From: an uncultured Pelagibacteraceae bacterium
GTDB lineage: Bacteria; Pseudomonadota; Alphaproteobacteria; Pelagibacterales; Pelagibacteraceae
NCBI GenBank assembly: GCA_902605035.1
Contig: CACLBB010000006.1
Span: 1 to 64,000 of the forward strand
Direction of reading: 5' to 3'
DNA length: 64,000 bases
In this document: positions 1 through 8,446 of the stretch, piece after piece
How the letters are laid out: every line of letters begins with the position of its first letter
Numbering within the stretch: position 1 is the stretch's first letter
Notes under the pieces: generated by a model
Told to the model about the DNA's origin: nothing
The model's database searches: none
The model's input: the letters and a program-made list of their open reading frames with translations, nothing else
Made by a program: the position numbers and the translations under genes

Positions 1-1047
1 TCTTAATATATCCAGTCTTTTAAAAGTAGACACTCTTGTATCTTCAGCAAAATTTTTAGCAGTATTAATTTGTGAATCTACAATACCTTTTACATCTTTA
101 ATCTTTAGTGGCGTATCACATGTTGACGAGCTAGTGACTTTAAAAGGACAGCTTAAAGTATATTCATTTATATCATTACCAACATTACCTACTATAAACA
201 TTTTAGTTCCAGTTGTATTAAAAGCTATACCTTGGGGATTGGTCTCTTGACTACTAATATCAAAACTACCTACATGGGTTACAGTTGATGTTAAATCAAA
301 GGCTACTGATAATGTATATTCATTTATATCATTACCATTATCACCTACCACAAACATCTTGGTTCCATCATCATTAAAAGTAAGACCCCTAGCAACAGTA
401 TCTTGATCACTAATATCAAAACCTGTTCCATCTCCATTTATGTCATTGAAAGTTGCAGTTAATAAATCAAAACCTGTAGATAATGTATATACATTTATAT
501 CATCACCATCATTACCTATGTAATACATCTTGGTTCCATCATTATTAAAAGCAATACCTCTGGTTTTTTCATCTTGACCACTAACGTCAAAACCTGTTCC
601 ATCTCCATTTATGTCATTAAAAGTTGCAGTTGATAAATCAAAACCTGTAGATAATGTATATACATTTATATCTGAACCAGTATTATCTATCACAAACATC
701 TTGGTTCCATCATTATTAAATTTAATAAATTGAGGAACAGTAGCTTGCTCACTAACGTCAAAACCTGTTCCATCACCGTTTATGTCCCTGAAAATTGAAG
801 TTGAGAGATCAAAGGGAGTTGTTAAAGTATATTCATTTATATCATTACCAGTATCACCTACCACAAACATCTTAGTTCCATCATTATTAAAAGCAATACC
901 CCTAGGAGTAGCATCTTGAGCACTAACATCAAAACCTGATCCATCTCCATTTATGTCATTGAAAGTTGCTTCGGCTTGGGCTGTATTAATAATAGTTAAA
1001 TTAAAGATTAAGAATATTGAGAATATTTTCTTTAAATATGAGGGCAC
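1..1047 (-). CDS. Secreted repeat protein (beta-propeller-like), partial, truncated by the window edge; probable GTG start
   Basis: Not in the ORF track. The reverse strand reads (GTG)PSYLKKIFSIFLIFNLTIINTAQAEATFNDINGDGSGFDVSAQDATPRGIAFNNDGTKMFVVGDTGNDINEYTL..., a signal-peptide-like N-terminus followed by repeats. One unit is FDVSEQATVPQFIKFNNDGTKMFVIDNTGSDINVYTLSTGFDLSTATFNDINGDGTG (57 aa). Confidence 0.7.
   Translation of the reverse strand, partial: MPSYLKKIFSIFLIFNLTIINTAQAEATFNDINGDGSGFDVSAQDATPRGIAFNNDGTKMFVVGDTGNDINEYTLTTPFDLSTSIFRDINGDGTGFDVSEQATVPQFIKFNNDGTKMFVIDNTGSDINVYTLSTGFDLSTATFNDINGDGTGFDVSGQDEKTRGIAFNNDGTKMYYIGNDGDDINVYTLSTGFDLLTATFNDINGDGTGFDISDQDTVARGLTFNDDGTKMFVVGDNGNDINEYTLSVAFDLTSTVTHVGSFDISSQETNPQGIAFNTTGTKMFIVGNVGNDINEYTLSCPFKVTSSSTCDTPLKIKDVKGIVDSQINTAKNFAEDTRVSTFKRLDILR
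422..1000 (-). repeat. Tandem coding repeats with 171-bp period (57 aa)
   Basis: The 'acctg(t/a)tcca' motif recurs at 422, 592-593, 763 and 934, about 171 bp apart. A more diverged copy lies further left (about 260). Confidence 0.8.
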
Positions 1048-1064
1048 CACACTGTCTTTTACTT

Positions 1065-2564
1065 TTACAATAAATTTTTTTGAATACTTAGATTGTTATA
1101 CGCAAGTTCACTAGTTTTATTTGGTGATAAAGGTTTTCTTTTAATTGGATTTGTTTTCCAAAATTTAGAATGCATACTTTCATACTTAATTTTCCATTTA
1201 TGCAGATCTTCTAAAGACATATTGTATGGCTTAATAACAAATTCAGTTTGAGCCATCACCATTGGGTATTTCCAAAGATTTTTTAAATCCCATTTACGAA
1301 CAAACAAATTATCTTTCACAACTTGTTTAAATAAAGCTGTACCCGGAAAAGGTATCGCCATATTTGTTGCAAATTTATCTGGTTGTATTTCTTCTATTAA
1401 ATCTAATGTGTCTTGGCATGTTTCATTTGTTTCCTCAGGAAATCCCATAATAAATAGTGCGCTAGACATGACCTTATATTTTTTAAGATATCCAGCAACT
1501 TCAAGAATCTTAGATCTTTCTAAATTTTTACCAACAATTTTGTTTCGTATATATTCATTACCATGTTCAATTGCTAAATTAGCATTCGCTAATCCAGCTT
1601 CTGCCATTTTAGCTATAACTTCTTCCCTTAAAGAATTTAACCAAAGACCATTAGGAGTATCAAAAACGATTTTAATGTTCCTTTTTAGAATTTCATCACA
1701 TAGCTCCATAATATGACCTCTATTTAAAGTTAGCTGATCATCCATAAAAGAAAAATAATTTACACCATATTCTTTGTGAAGAAGTTCAATTTCATTAACA
1801 ATTGTTCTAGTAGATCTTTTTCTATGTTTTTTTCCCATTACTAAAAACATATCACAAAAATTACATGCCAATGGACATGCTCTAGAAGAAAATATAGCAG
1901 CTTTATGCTTTATCTTTAATTTATTTGGATTGTAGTAATGATCTAATTTCATTTCATATTTATCTAGATTAATTAAATCCCAAGCGGGCAAAGGAAGAGT
2001 ATCCAAATCGTCTATGAAGTTTTTATGTCTATTAATTTTTACTTTGCCGTCTTTATCTCTAAAAGCAAATGATTTTATCTCACTTAAAGATTCTTCCATA
2101 TTTTTTTCAATAGCACTTACTAATGCAACTATAGTATTTTCTCCTTCGCCAATAGCAACAAAATCAACTTCAGGACAATTTGTTAAAATTTCTAATGGAA
2201 ATGTAGTGGGATGAATTCCACCAATAGCAACTTTAGTTTTTGGTGAATGAGATTTTACAATTCTAGCATATTCTAAAACATCTGGAAAAACTTGTGAGAA
2301 TAAACAATTAATTCCAACTAACTTTGGTTTAAGCTTATCGAGATTTTCTATGATTTGATTTTTACAGTTTTCTAAATACTTTTTTCTTTTTTTGTGTACA
2401 TCTGAATTATTAAAATCAAGTATTGTTGGTTCGTGATTATTAAACCTTAAAATTGCAGCTAAATGTAAAAGTGCTGCTGAAGGGTAAAAGTCTTCTCTTC
2501 GATCATTTTCACTATCATCATCAAATTTCAAGTTCACATATGGAGCTATAAGTAAAACATTCAT
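1065..2564 (-). CDS. B12-binding-domain radical SAM protein
   Basis: N-terminal Rossmann-like B12-binding-type domain (VAIGGIHPTTFP...FVAIGEGE) followed by radical SAM motif CPLACNFC. Confidence 0.85.
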   Translation of the reverse strand: MNVLLIAPYVNLKFDDDSENDRREDFYPSAALLHLAAILRFNNHEPTILDFNNSDVHKKRKKYLENCKNQIIENLDKLKPKLVGINCLFSQVFPDVLEYARIVKSHSPKTKVAIGGIHPTTFPLEILTNCPEVDFVAIGEGENTIVALVSAIEKNMEESLSEIKSFAFRDKDGKVKINRHKNFIDDLDTLPLPAWDLINLDKYEMKLDHYYNPNKLKIKHKAAIFSSRACPLACNFCDMFLVMGKKHRKRSTRTIVNEIELLHKEYGVNYFSFMDDQLTLNRGHIMELCDEILKRNIKIVFDTPNGLWLNSLREEVIAKMAEAGLANANLAIEHGNEYIRNKIVGKNLERSKILEVAGYLKKYKVMSSALFIMGFPEETNETCQDTLDLIEEIQPDKFATNMAIPFPGTALFKQVVKDNLFVRKWDLKNLWKYPMVMAQTEFVIKPYNMSLEDLHKWKIKYESMHSKFWKTNPIKRKPLSPNKTSELAYNNLSIQKNLL

Positions 2565-2707
2565 AAAATTTTCAATATTTAATTTATAAATATTTTTTTA
2601 ATAATTTAAACAATAAATAATCGTTGATACGGTTGATAATTATAGACTTAACTACCTATGGTAAAGATTTTTAATAAAATTCTCTTTTAAAGGTCTAATT
2701 ATCACAA

Positions 2708-3475
2708 TTATGTAGTTTCTTTTTTAAGTTGTTCTAATTTAATTTTATTCTGAAGACTCCTATTGCTATCATATAGAAGATTAAATTTTATTCTATTATT
2801 AGTCTTTATATTTATAATCTTTGCATTTCTTATTTCTATATTGTCTGCTACAGCGCTAATGGGTCTCTTAGAGGGATTTAAGTTTCTTATAATAATCTGA
2901 GATCTGTCACTAACAATTTTTCCTCTCCAACGTCTTGGCCTAAAAGCGCTTATTGGAGCAATAGAAATTTTTTTAGAATTCAAACTTAATATAGGACCAT
3001 GTACCGACATATTGTAGGCAGTACTTCCTGCAGGAGTTGAAACTAAAACCCCGTCTGAAATTAATTTTTTGATAATATATTTTAAACCATTTTTAATTGA
3101 TATAGATGCTGCTTGCCTGCTCTGTCTTAGTATGGATACTTCATTGATTGCTAAACATTTTTTTATTCTATTTTTAGACTTTACTTTCATTTCTAAAGGA
3201 GAAATTTTTATCATTTTTGCTTTAGATAAATTTTTTATAATATTTTTTTTTGAAAACTTATTCATAAGAAATCCATAATTACCTGAATTAATCCCATAGA
3301 ATAAATTATTAGCTTTCTTGTTTTTCTTTAAAGTTTGAAGCATAAAACCGTCCCCTCCAATTACAATAATGAGGTTAGATCTTTCAACAGGACTAGTTTT
3401 AATCCTTTTTATTAAAAATTTTTTAATTTTTAGAGATTTTTTATTTGTATCAGAAATAATTGTTGTTTTTTTCAT
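2708..3475 (-). CDS. nadK: NAD kinase
   Basis: IVIGGDGFMLQTL, GINSGNYGFLMN and DGVLVSTPAGSTAYNMSVHGPI motifs. The ORF-track start (3613) reads through a tRNA; MKKTTIISD at 3475 is the likely start. Confidence 0.9.
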   Translation of the reverse strand: MKKTTIISDTNKKSLKIKKFLIKRIKTSPVERSNLIIVIGGDGFMLQTLKKNKKANNLFYGINSGNYGFLMNKFSKKNIIKNLSKAKMIKISPLEMKVKSKNRIKKCLAINEVSILRQSRQAASISIKNGLKYIIKKLISDGVLVSTPAGSTAYNMSVHGPILSLNSKKISIAPISAFRPRRWRGKIVSDRSQIIIRNLNPSKRPISAVADNIEIRNAKIINIKTNNRIKFNLLYDSNRSLQNKIKLEQLKKETT

Positions 3476-3484
3476 TTTTTTAAA

Positions 3485-3572
3485 TGGTGCCCTCGGCCAG
3501 ACTCGAACTGGCACTCCCAAAAGGGCAAGGATTTTAAGTCCTTTGTGTCTACCAATTTCACCACGAGGGCAC
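3485..3572 (-). tRNA. tRNA-Leu (UAA), CCA encoded
   Basis: The reverse strand GTGCCCTCGTGGTGAAATTGGTAGACACAAAGGACTTAAAATCCTTGCCC...GTTCGAGTCTGGCCGAGGGCACCA has paired acceptor ends (GTGCCCTC/GAGGGCAC), a T-loop GTTCGAGTC, a variable arm, and anticodon loop CTTAAAA. Confidence 0.95.
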
Positions 3573-3695
3573 GTCGCTCTTTTTGTTGTTAATTTAAGTA
3601 TATTAATACACAAGTGTTTTAAAGAAGTAAAAATAATTTATTTTCCGTCTCTGTCTTCTAGTCATCTTCTAGTCTTCCTATATTTTATAGGATGA

Positions 3696-4439
3696 TTATC
3701 TATTAATTTTGCGAAAATCTTTGGAAGTTTCTCCCCAATGACATCTAGGAAAAAATGGAAAACTGTTTGTAGCAAAATATCTATACCTACCGTCATATAT
3801 TTTACCATTACATTCATCTAAATCACCACTACTATTTATAAACTCATAATCCTCTTTAAATGATCCATCATATTTACCAAAAGGTTTTGTTTTTCTATTT
3901 CCTTTTCTAAGTTGCCATGAAGTTTTAAACTTTCCAGGAATGTATAAAATTTCAAATCCATCAGCTGCATATCCAATTAGTGATTGACCATTTAACAATA
4001 ACAATGAATTAGGTTTATGGTAATGGTAAAGTCCTCTAAAATCTAAATGACCATTATATTCGTCAATTCCAAGTATTTTTTCAAAAGGCCTAATTGCCTC
4101 TAAATTTAATCCTGATGATTGATTTTTACTGTGTTTTTTAGGAGAACTTTCATCATACCAAGCTGCTGTTCCTGGTCTAATTGGAATACCTGTAAGAGTC
4201 ACACCAACTGTGGAAACAATATATTTAAAAGTACTTTTCTTCATAGGTTTTTTTGAAAAACAAAATTTCAAATTATGTTTTTTAAATTTATTTGGGTTGC
4301 CTTTTGTTGGAAATTTTCCAATTTTATGATTAGGAACTCCATTTGAAATAATACATTTTTGTTCTGAAGATTGTACAACAGTACTTTTAATAATAAGTAA
4401 AAAGCAAGACAAAATAATTAAATAATTTATTTTTTTCAT
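3696..4439 (-). CDS. YHYH-domain secreted protein
   Basis: Signal-peptide-like N-terminus; 'DFRGLYHYHKPNSLLL', 'LIGYAADGFEILY' and 'LDECNGKI' are typical of the YHYH family. Confidence 0.8.
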   Translation of the reverse strand: MKKINYLIILSCFLLIIKSTVVQSSEQKCIISNGVPNHKIGKFPTKGNPNKFKKHNLKFCFSKKPMKKSTFKYIVSTVGVTLTGIPIRPGTAAWYDESSPKKHSKNQSSGLNLEAIRPFEKILGIDEYNGHLDFRGLYHYHKPNSLLLLNGQSLIGYAADGFEILYIPGKFKTSWQLRKGNRKTKPFGKYDGSFKEDYEFINSSGDLDECNGKIYDGRYRYFATNSFPFFPRCHWGETSKDFRKINR

Positions 4440-4468
4440 TTGTATTTATCGTAACATTAATTTGAGAA

Positions 4469-5677
4469 CTATCCTTTAACACTACCAGAGGTTAAGCCAC
4501 TTACCAAATATTTTTCAAAATATACAAAAATAAAAAGCACCGGTAGAGTAACTATAACAGATCCAGCCATCAAATATTGGCGTGGGGTCTCCGCATCCCC
4601 ACTTAAATATTGAATAGCTCTCGATAAAGTAAAAGATTTAGGACTATCTAAAAACATTAAAGAAAAAAGAAATTCATTCCATGCAATCATAAAAACATAT
4701 AAAGCAACTGATGCAATTGCTGGTAAGCTTAAGGGTATAATAATTTTTAGAATTATACCAAACCAATTCTGGCCATCCATGATACCAGCATCTTCTATTT
4801 CTTTAGGAATGCTTTTAAAATACCCTTGCAACATATAAATAGCTACCGGTAATGTAGTGGCAGTATAAACTATCAATAGACCAAAAATTGAGTTTCTTAA
4901 TCCTAGTTGACTAAACACAGTATATAATGGGATCACCAATACTATAGCTGGAAACATATAAATGATTAAAATTGAAGTTGATAAAAAGTTCTTACCAAAG
5001 AAATTTAATCTAGCAACTGCATAAGCAGCTGGTATTGCAAATAACAATGTAACAATAACAGTTCCAATAGAAACAGCTGAGCTTATTAAGATATATCTGC
5101 CAAAATTATAAGTTTCAAAAATTACAAAATAAGACTTGAATAAATCAGTCAAACTTTTTGTGAAATCTAGACTAAAGTCTAAAGGATTTACTAATAAAGC
5201 TATCTGAGTTTTAAAACTTGTAACGAGCATAATGTAAAATGGAAATAAAATTACAAATGCAAAGAAGACAATACCAAACAAGGTGATAAAATCAAAAATA
5301 ATCTTTTCAGATATAAAATCTTCTTTCAAAGACTCCATACTATATTTTTTGAGTTTGTTCATAAAAAATAAAGTGATTAAGAAAATCCCAAAAATATACC
5401 AATATGGAGATGTCTCGTTTAAGTAAAAATATAAAATTGAAAATATAAACGATAATGAAAATATCCTTATTAAATGATTAATCTTATTGCCGATTAATAC
5501 AAAGGCTAAAGATAAAAAGATACCAATTGAGAAAACTTGTGTGATGTTTAAATTAGTAAAACTTAAACCCTGTAAGGTAGACATAATCTTCCAAATTGAT
5601 AAAATACATGTCAGAAAAAAAGACGATATTATTAAAAATATTACTAAAGATTTAATCTTCACTCGCCCTCTTTCCAA
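4469..5677 (-). CDS. Sugar ABC transporter permease (MalG-like) with an extra N-terminal hydrophobic region
   Basis: Binding-protein-dependent permease signature EIEDAGIMDGQNWFGIILKIIIPLSLPAIASVALYVFMIAWNEFLFSL. Confidence 0.9.
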   Translation of the reverse strand: MERGRVKIKSLVIFLIISSFFLTCILSIWKIMSTLQGLSFTNLNITQVFSIGIFLSLAFVLIGNKINHLIRIFSLSFIFSILYFYLNETSPYWYIFGIFLITLFFMNKLKKYSMESLKEDFISEKIIFDFITLFGIVFFAFVILFPFYIMLVTSFKTQIALLVNPLDFSLDFTKSLTDLFKSYFVIFETYNFGRYILISSAVSIGTVIVTLLFAIPAAYAVARLNFFGKNFLSTSILIIYMFPAIVLVIPLYTVFSQLGLRNSIFGLLIVYTATTLPVAIYMLQGYFKSIPKEIEDAGIMDGQNWFGIILKIIIPLSLPAIASVALYVFMIAWNEFLFSLMFLDSPKSFTLSRAIQYLSGDAETPRQYLMAGSVIVTLPVLFIFVYFEKYLVSGLTSGSVKG

Positions 5678-6911
5678 TTAATTTAAAATAAATAACCATA
5701 AAACTAATAAGTAACATCACAATCACAATAGAGACAGCAGAGCCCATCCCAATATCTGATACGGCAAACCCTTGTTGATAAACATTAATGGGAAGTGTTC
5801 TTGTACCTGATGCCCCGCCCGTTAACAAAAAGATATCCTCAAATTTATTAAAGTTCCAAATGAACCTAATCATGAATAAAATCGAAATTATTGCTGTGAT
5901 CTGAGGTAAAGTTATATGAATAAATTTTTGGATTGGACTTGCTCCATCCACATCTGCTGCTTCATATAAACTTTGTGGTATTGCTTGCAATCTTGCTAAA
6001 ATAAAAAGGAAAGCGAGTGGAAAATAACGCCAAATTTCAAAAAATATAACTGTAGTTAAAGCTAGTCTCAATTTAAATTCAAAACCGAAAATACTCATTG
6101 TTATGTATTTTTGGCCCAGTAAATTTATTGGTTTATCTATAATGTTAAAATTAACCAATAATGCATTTAAAGTTCCGCTATTTGGGTCTAACAATAAAGT
6201 CCAAGTATAAGCTAAGGCAACAACAGGCCCCACATAAGGAAAAAGTAAAATACCTCGCATGTAAGTTCGACCTTGAATATTTTGATTAACTAATTGTGCT
6301 GCTAAAATTCCAAAGATAATTGCACCTAAGGTACCAAAAAAAGTGAAATAAAATGTAGTTAAAAGCAATTCAACAAAATTATTTTCATAAAAGACTTTTT
6401 TAAAATTTTCTAAAGTAAAATTTGTAGACAATAGTGGATTATCTGCTTTACCGCTTAGAATCGGTTTTTGATGTTTTATTGTTTTTTTATCAATTATTTC
6501 ACTATTATTATTCTTTATGGTTATCTCAAAATTTTCTCTATACTTTGCTTTCCAATTTCCAAAATTACAAATCACCTTTTTAGATTGAAAATTACATCTT
6601 GGATCTAGATTTATTGGTGAAACATCTTTTGGAAATTTATCTTGGAACTGAACATTTCTTATTTCTTGAATTAACGAACTATTTCTTAATTTATATATAA
6701 CTTTTAATTCTGATTGATTTTCTGAAATTGATTTAACAATTTTCTTTGCTCTCGGTTCAGGAATTCTAATATCTTTTAACTCAATGTCTTTAAAACTGAT
6801 CCAAACATTTGCAAATACAGGAAATAAAACAATGGCAAAAACTAATAGGACTGCAGGTAAAACTAAAGTGTAAGCAGTTCTTTTTTCTAATTTTAATAAA
6901 GTATTGCTCAT
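5652..6911 (-). CDS. Sugar ABC transporter permease (MalF-like) with a large periplasmic insertion
   Basis: LYEAADVDGASPIQKFIHITLPQITAIISILFMIRFIWNFNKFEDIFLLTGG EAA-loop signature; roughly 120-aa polar segment after TM1. Confidence 0.9.
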   Translation of the reverse strand: MSNTLLKLEKRTAYTLVLPAVLLVFAIVLFPVFANVWISFKDIELKDIRIPEPRAKKIVKSISENQSELKVIYKLRNSSLIQEIRNVQFQDKFPKDVSPINLDPRCNFQSKKVICNFGNWKAKYRENFEITIKNNNSEIIDKKTIKHQKPILSGKADNPLLSTNFTLENFKKVFYENNFVELLLTTFYFTFFGTLGAIIFGILAAQLVNQNIQGRTYMRGILLFPYVGPVVALAYTWTLLLDPNSGTLNALLVNFNIIDKPINLLGQKYITMSIFGFEFKLRLALTTVIFFEIWRYFPLAFLFILARLQAIPQSLYEAADVDGASPIQKFIHITLPQITAIISILFMIRFIWNFNKFEDIFLLTGGASGTRTLPINVYQQGFAVSDIGMGSAVSIVIVMLLISFMVIYFKLIGKRASED

Positions 6912-6914
6912 AAT

Positions 6915-6947
6915 AAAGAGCGAATAATACTTTATTATCCGCTCTTT
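6915..6947 (-). promoter_or_regulatory. Intercistronic hairpin between substrate-binding protein gene and permease gene
   Basis: aaagagcgaataa (6915-6927) pairs with ttatccgctcttt (6935-6947); the single mismatch is a G-U wobble in the minus-strand RNA. The hairpin ends 3 nt before the permease ATG. Confidence 0.7.
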
Positions 6948-6960
6948 ATAAATTTATTAT

Positions 6961-8283
6961 TTAAAACTTAGCTAATTCAGCGTTAATTTTATTAACCGCT
7001 TCATCAACTGAGATTTGATCATCAATATATTCTCTAGTGATTCTATTTAAGAACTGAGAATTAATGATTTTTGATGCTCGAGAAAGTTCACCTTCTTTAA
7101 CTCCCCATCTGTTTGCGGTATCTAAACCAGCAACAATGTTATCAATAACATCTGCAGAATAAAGGTCAGTTAATGGTGCTTTTCTATCAACACCTACAGG
7201 TAATTTACTCCAAGCTTTAGTGTAAGCACTAGGATCATTTTTGTTTCCTCTTCTTACAGGAAATTTTCCTTCTGGAGCAATTCCTAATGTCGCTGTATAT
7301 CCATCACTCATTGAGTATTCTATGAATTTTTTAGCTTCATCAGTATCTGCATCCGCTGTTATTCCGAAGTATCTTACATCAGCCCAAGCAGCTCCTTTTT
7401 TATTGTTAGGTCCACTAAAATTAGTGATAAAACCAGTTTTAGAGGCTAGCTCTGGTGATGTAGGATCACTATTTATTGTTGGAGGAGCAGAATCTCTTAA
7501 TCCTGCTAATTCATCCATTATAAATGGTGACCATATAACCATTGGTGTTTTTCCAGCAAAGTATAAAGCTCTAGATTGTTTCCAGAATAATTCTCCTGGA
7601 GGACTCGCTTTAGCTATTACTTTATAAAATTCTAAAGAATTCTTTAAAGCTTTACCTTGCTTTTTAGTTCCACCTTTTTTAATAAAGTTTACTCCATTTG
7701 CTAAAAGCACATGCTCAAGTACTTGACTCATAAAGTTTTCATCTGTTTTTGTAGCAGCTACAAAGCCAAACATGTCATTACTCGATAATGCGTTAACAGC
7801 TTTAACTATATTTGCATATGATGTTGGTGGTTCTAAACCAGCTTTTGCAAATAGATCTTTTCTATAAACAACCATTTGTGTCCATCCATCAACTGGAACA
7901 GCTGCAATTTTTCCACCTTTCTTAGCCATATTTAATGCGCCCGGTGCGAATGTTTTTTTTCCTAAAGATTTAACAACATCGTTATTTGCATCTACATCTA
8001 ATATGCCTGCCTCAGCCCACGGTAAAACATATTGCAAAGTATGATAAATCACATCTGGAAGATTTCCTGCTGCAGCTGCTGCAGTAGCTCTTGTTCCAAG
8101 GTCTTTTTCTTCAACAGGTATTACCTCAACACTAATACCAGTTTTAGACTCAAAATCCTTAGCCATTGATTTTTGTTTTTCCATTCTTTCTGGTTGAACC
8201 TCAGTAGTCCAGAACGTAATTCCAGCGTAACTTGAGTTAACAAAAAATGAAAAAGCAAATACGTATATTAATATTTTTCTCAT
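6961..8283 (-). CDS. Sugar ABC transporter substrate-binding protein
   Basis: Signal peptide MRKILIYVFAFSFFVNSSYA; extracellular solute-binding family 1 features. A GGGGAG Shine-Dalgarno precedes the ATG at 8283; the ORF-track start 8298 is less likely. Confidence 0.88.
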   Translation of the reverse strand: MRKILIYVFAFSFFVNSSYAGITFWTTEVQPERMEKQKSMAKDFESKTGISVEVIPVEEKDLGTRATAAAAAGNLPDVIYHTLQYVLPWAEAGILDVDANNDVVKSLGKKTFAPGALNMAKKGGKIAAVPVDGWTQMVVYRKDLFAKAGLEPPTSYANIVKAVNALSSNDMFGFVAATKTDENFMSQVLEHVLLANGVNFIKKGGTKKQGKALKNSLEFYKVIAKASPPGELFWKQSRALYFAGKTPMVIWSPFIMDELAGLRDSAPPTINSDPTSPELASKTGFITNFSGPNNKKGAAWADVRYFGITADADTDEAKKFIEYSMSDGYTATLGIAPEGKFPVRRGNKNDPSAYTKAWSKLPVGVDRKAPLTDLYSADVIDNIVAGLDTANRWGVKEGELSRASKIINSQFLNRITREYIDDQISVDEAVNKINAELAKF

Positions 8284-8446
8284 TATACTCCCCATCATTA
8301 TTAATTTTATGAAAATTCTAACAAATTTACAGAAATAATAAACCCTTGAAAAATATGGTAGGTAAGCAAATTTTACATTAATGTTATTTTTTGGTTAAAA
8401 TAAAATCTAAAATGATAAAACTAAACTCTAGGTTGAAAATTTTTTT

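Noticed and set aside
1-1000. Regular repeats that might be mistaken for a CRISPR array or non-coding satellite
   Set aside because: Repeat unit is 171 bp, in frame, with codon-level divergence and a signal-peptide-like start; it is coding.
2565-2707. AT-rich intergenic region searched for a riboswitch or small RNA
   Set aside because: No convincing stem-loop architecture or conserved motif visible by eye.
3369-3695. Plus-strand 108-aa ORF
   Set aside because: Antisense to nadK and runs across the tRNA-Leu gene; low-complexity hydrophobic translation.
3650-3695. Short direct repeat tcttctagtc...tcttctagtc and tccta/tagga inverted repeat near the YHYH gene 3' end
   Set aside because: Too short and AT-rich to separate from chance; could be a weak terminator but not supported.
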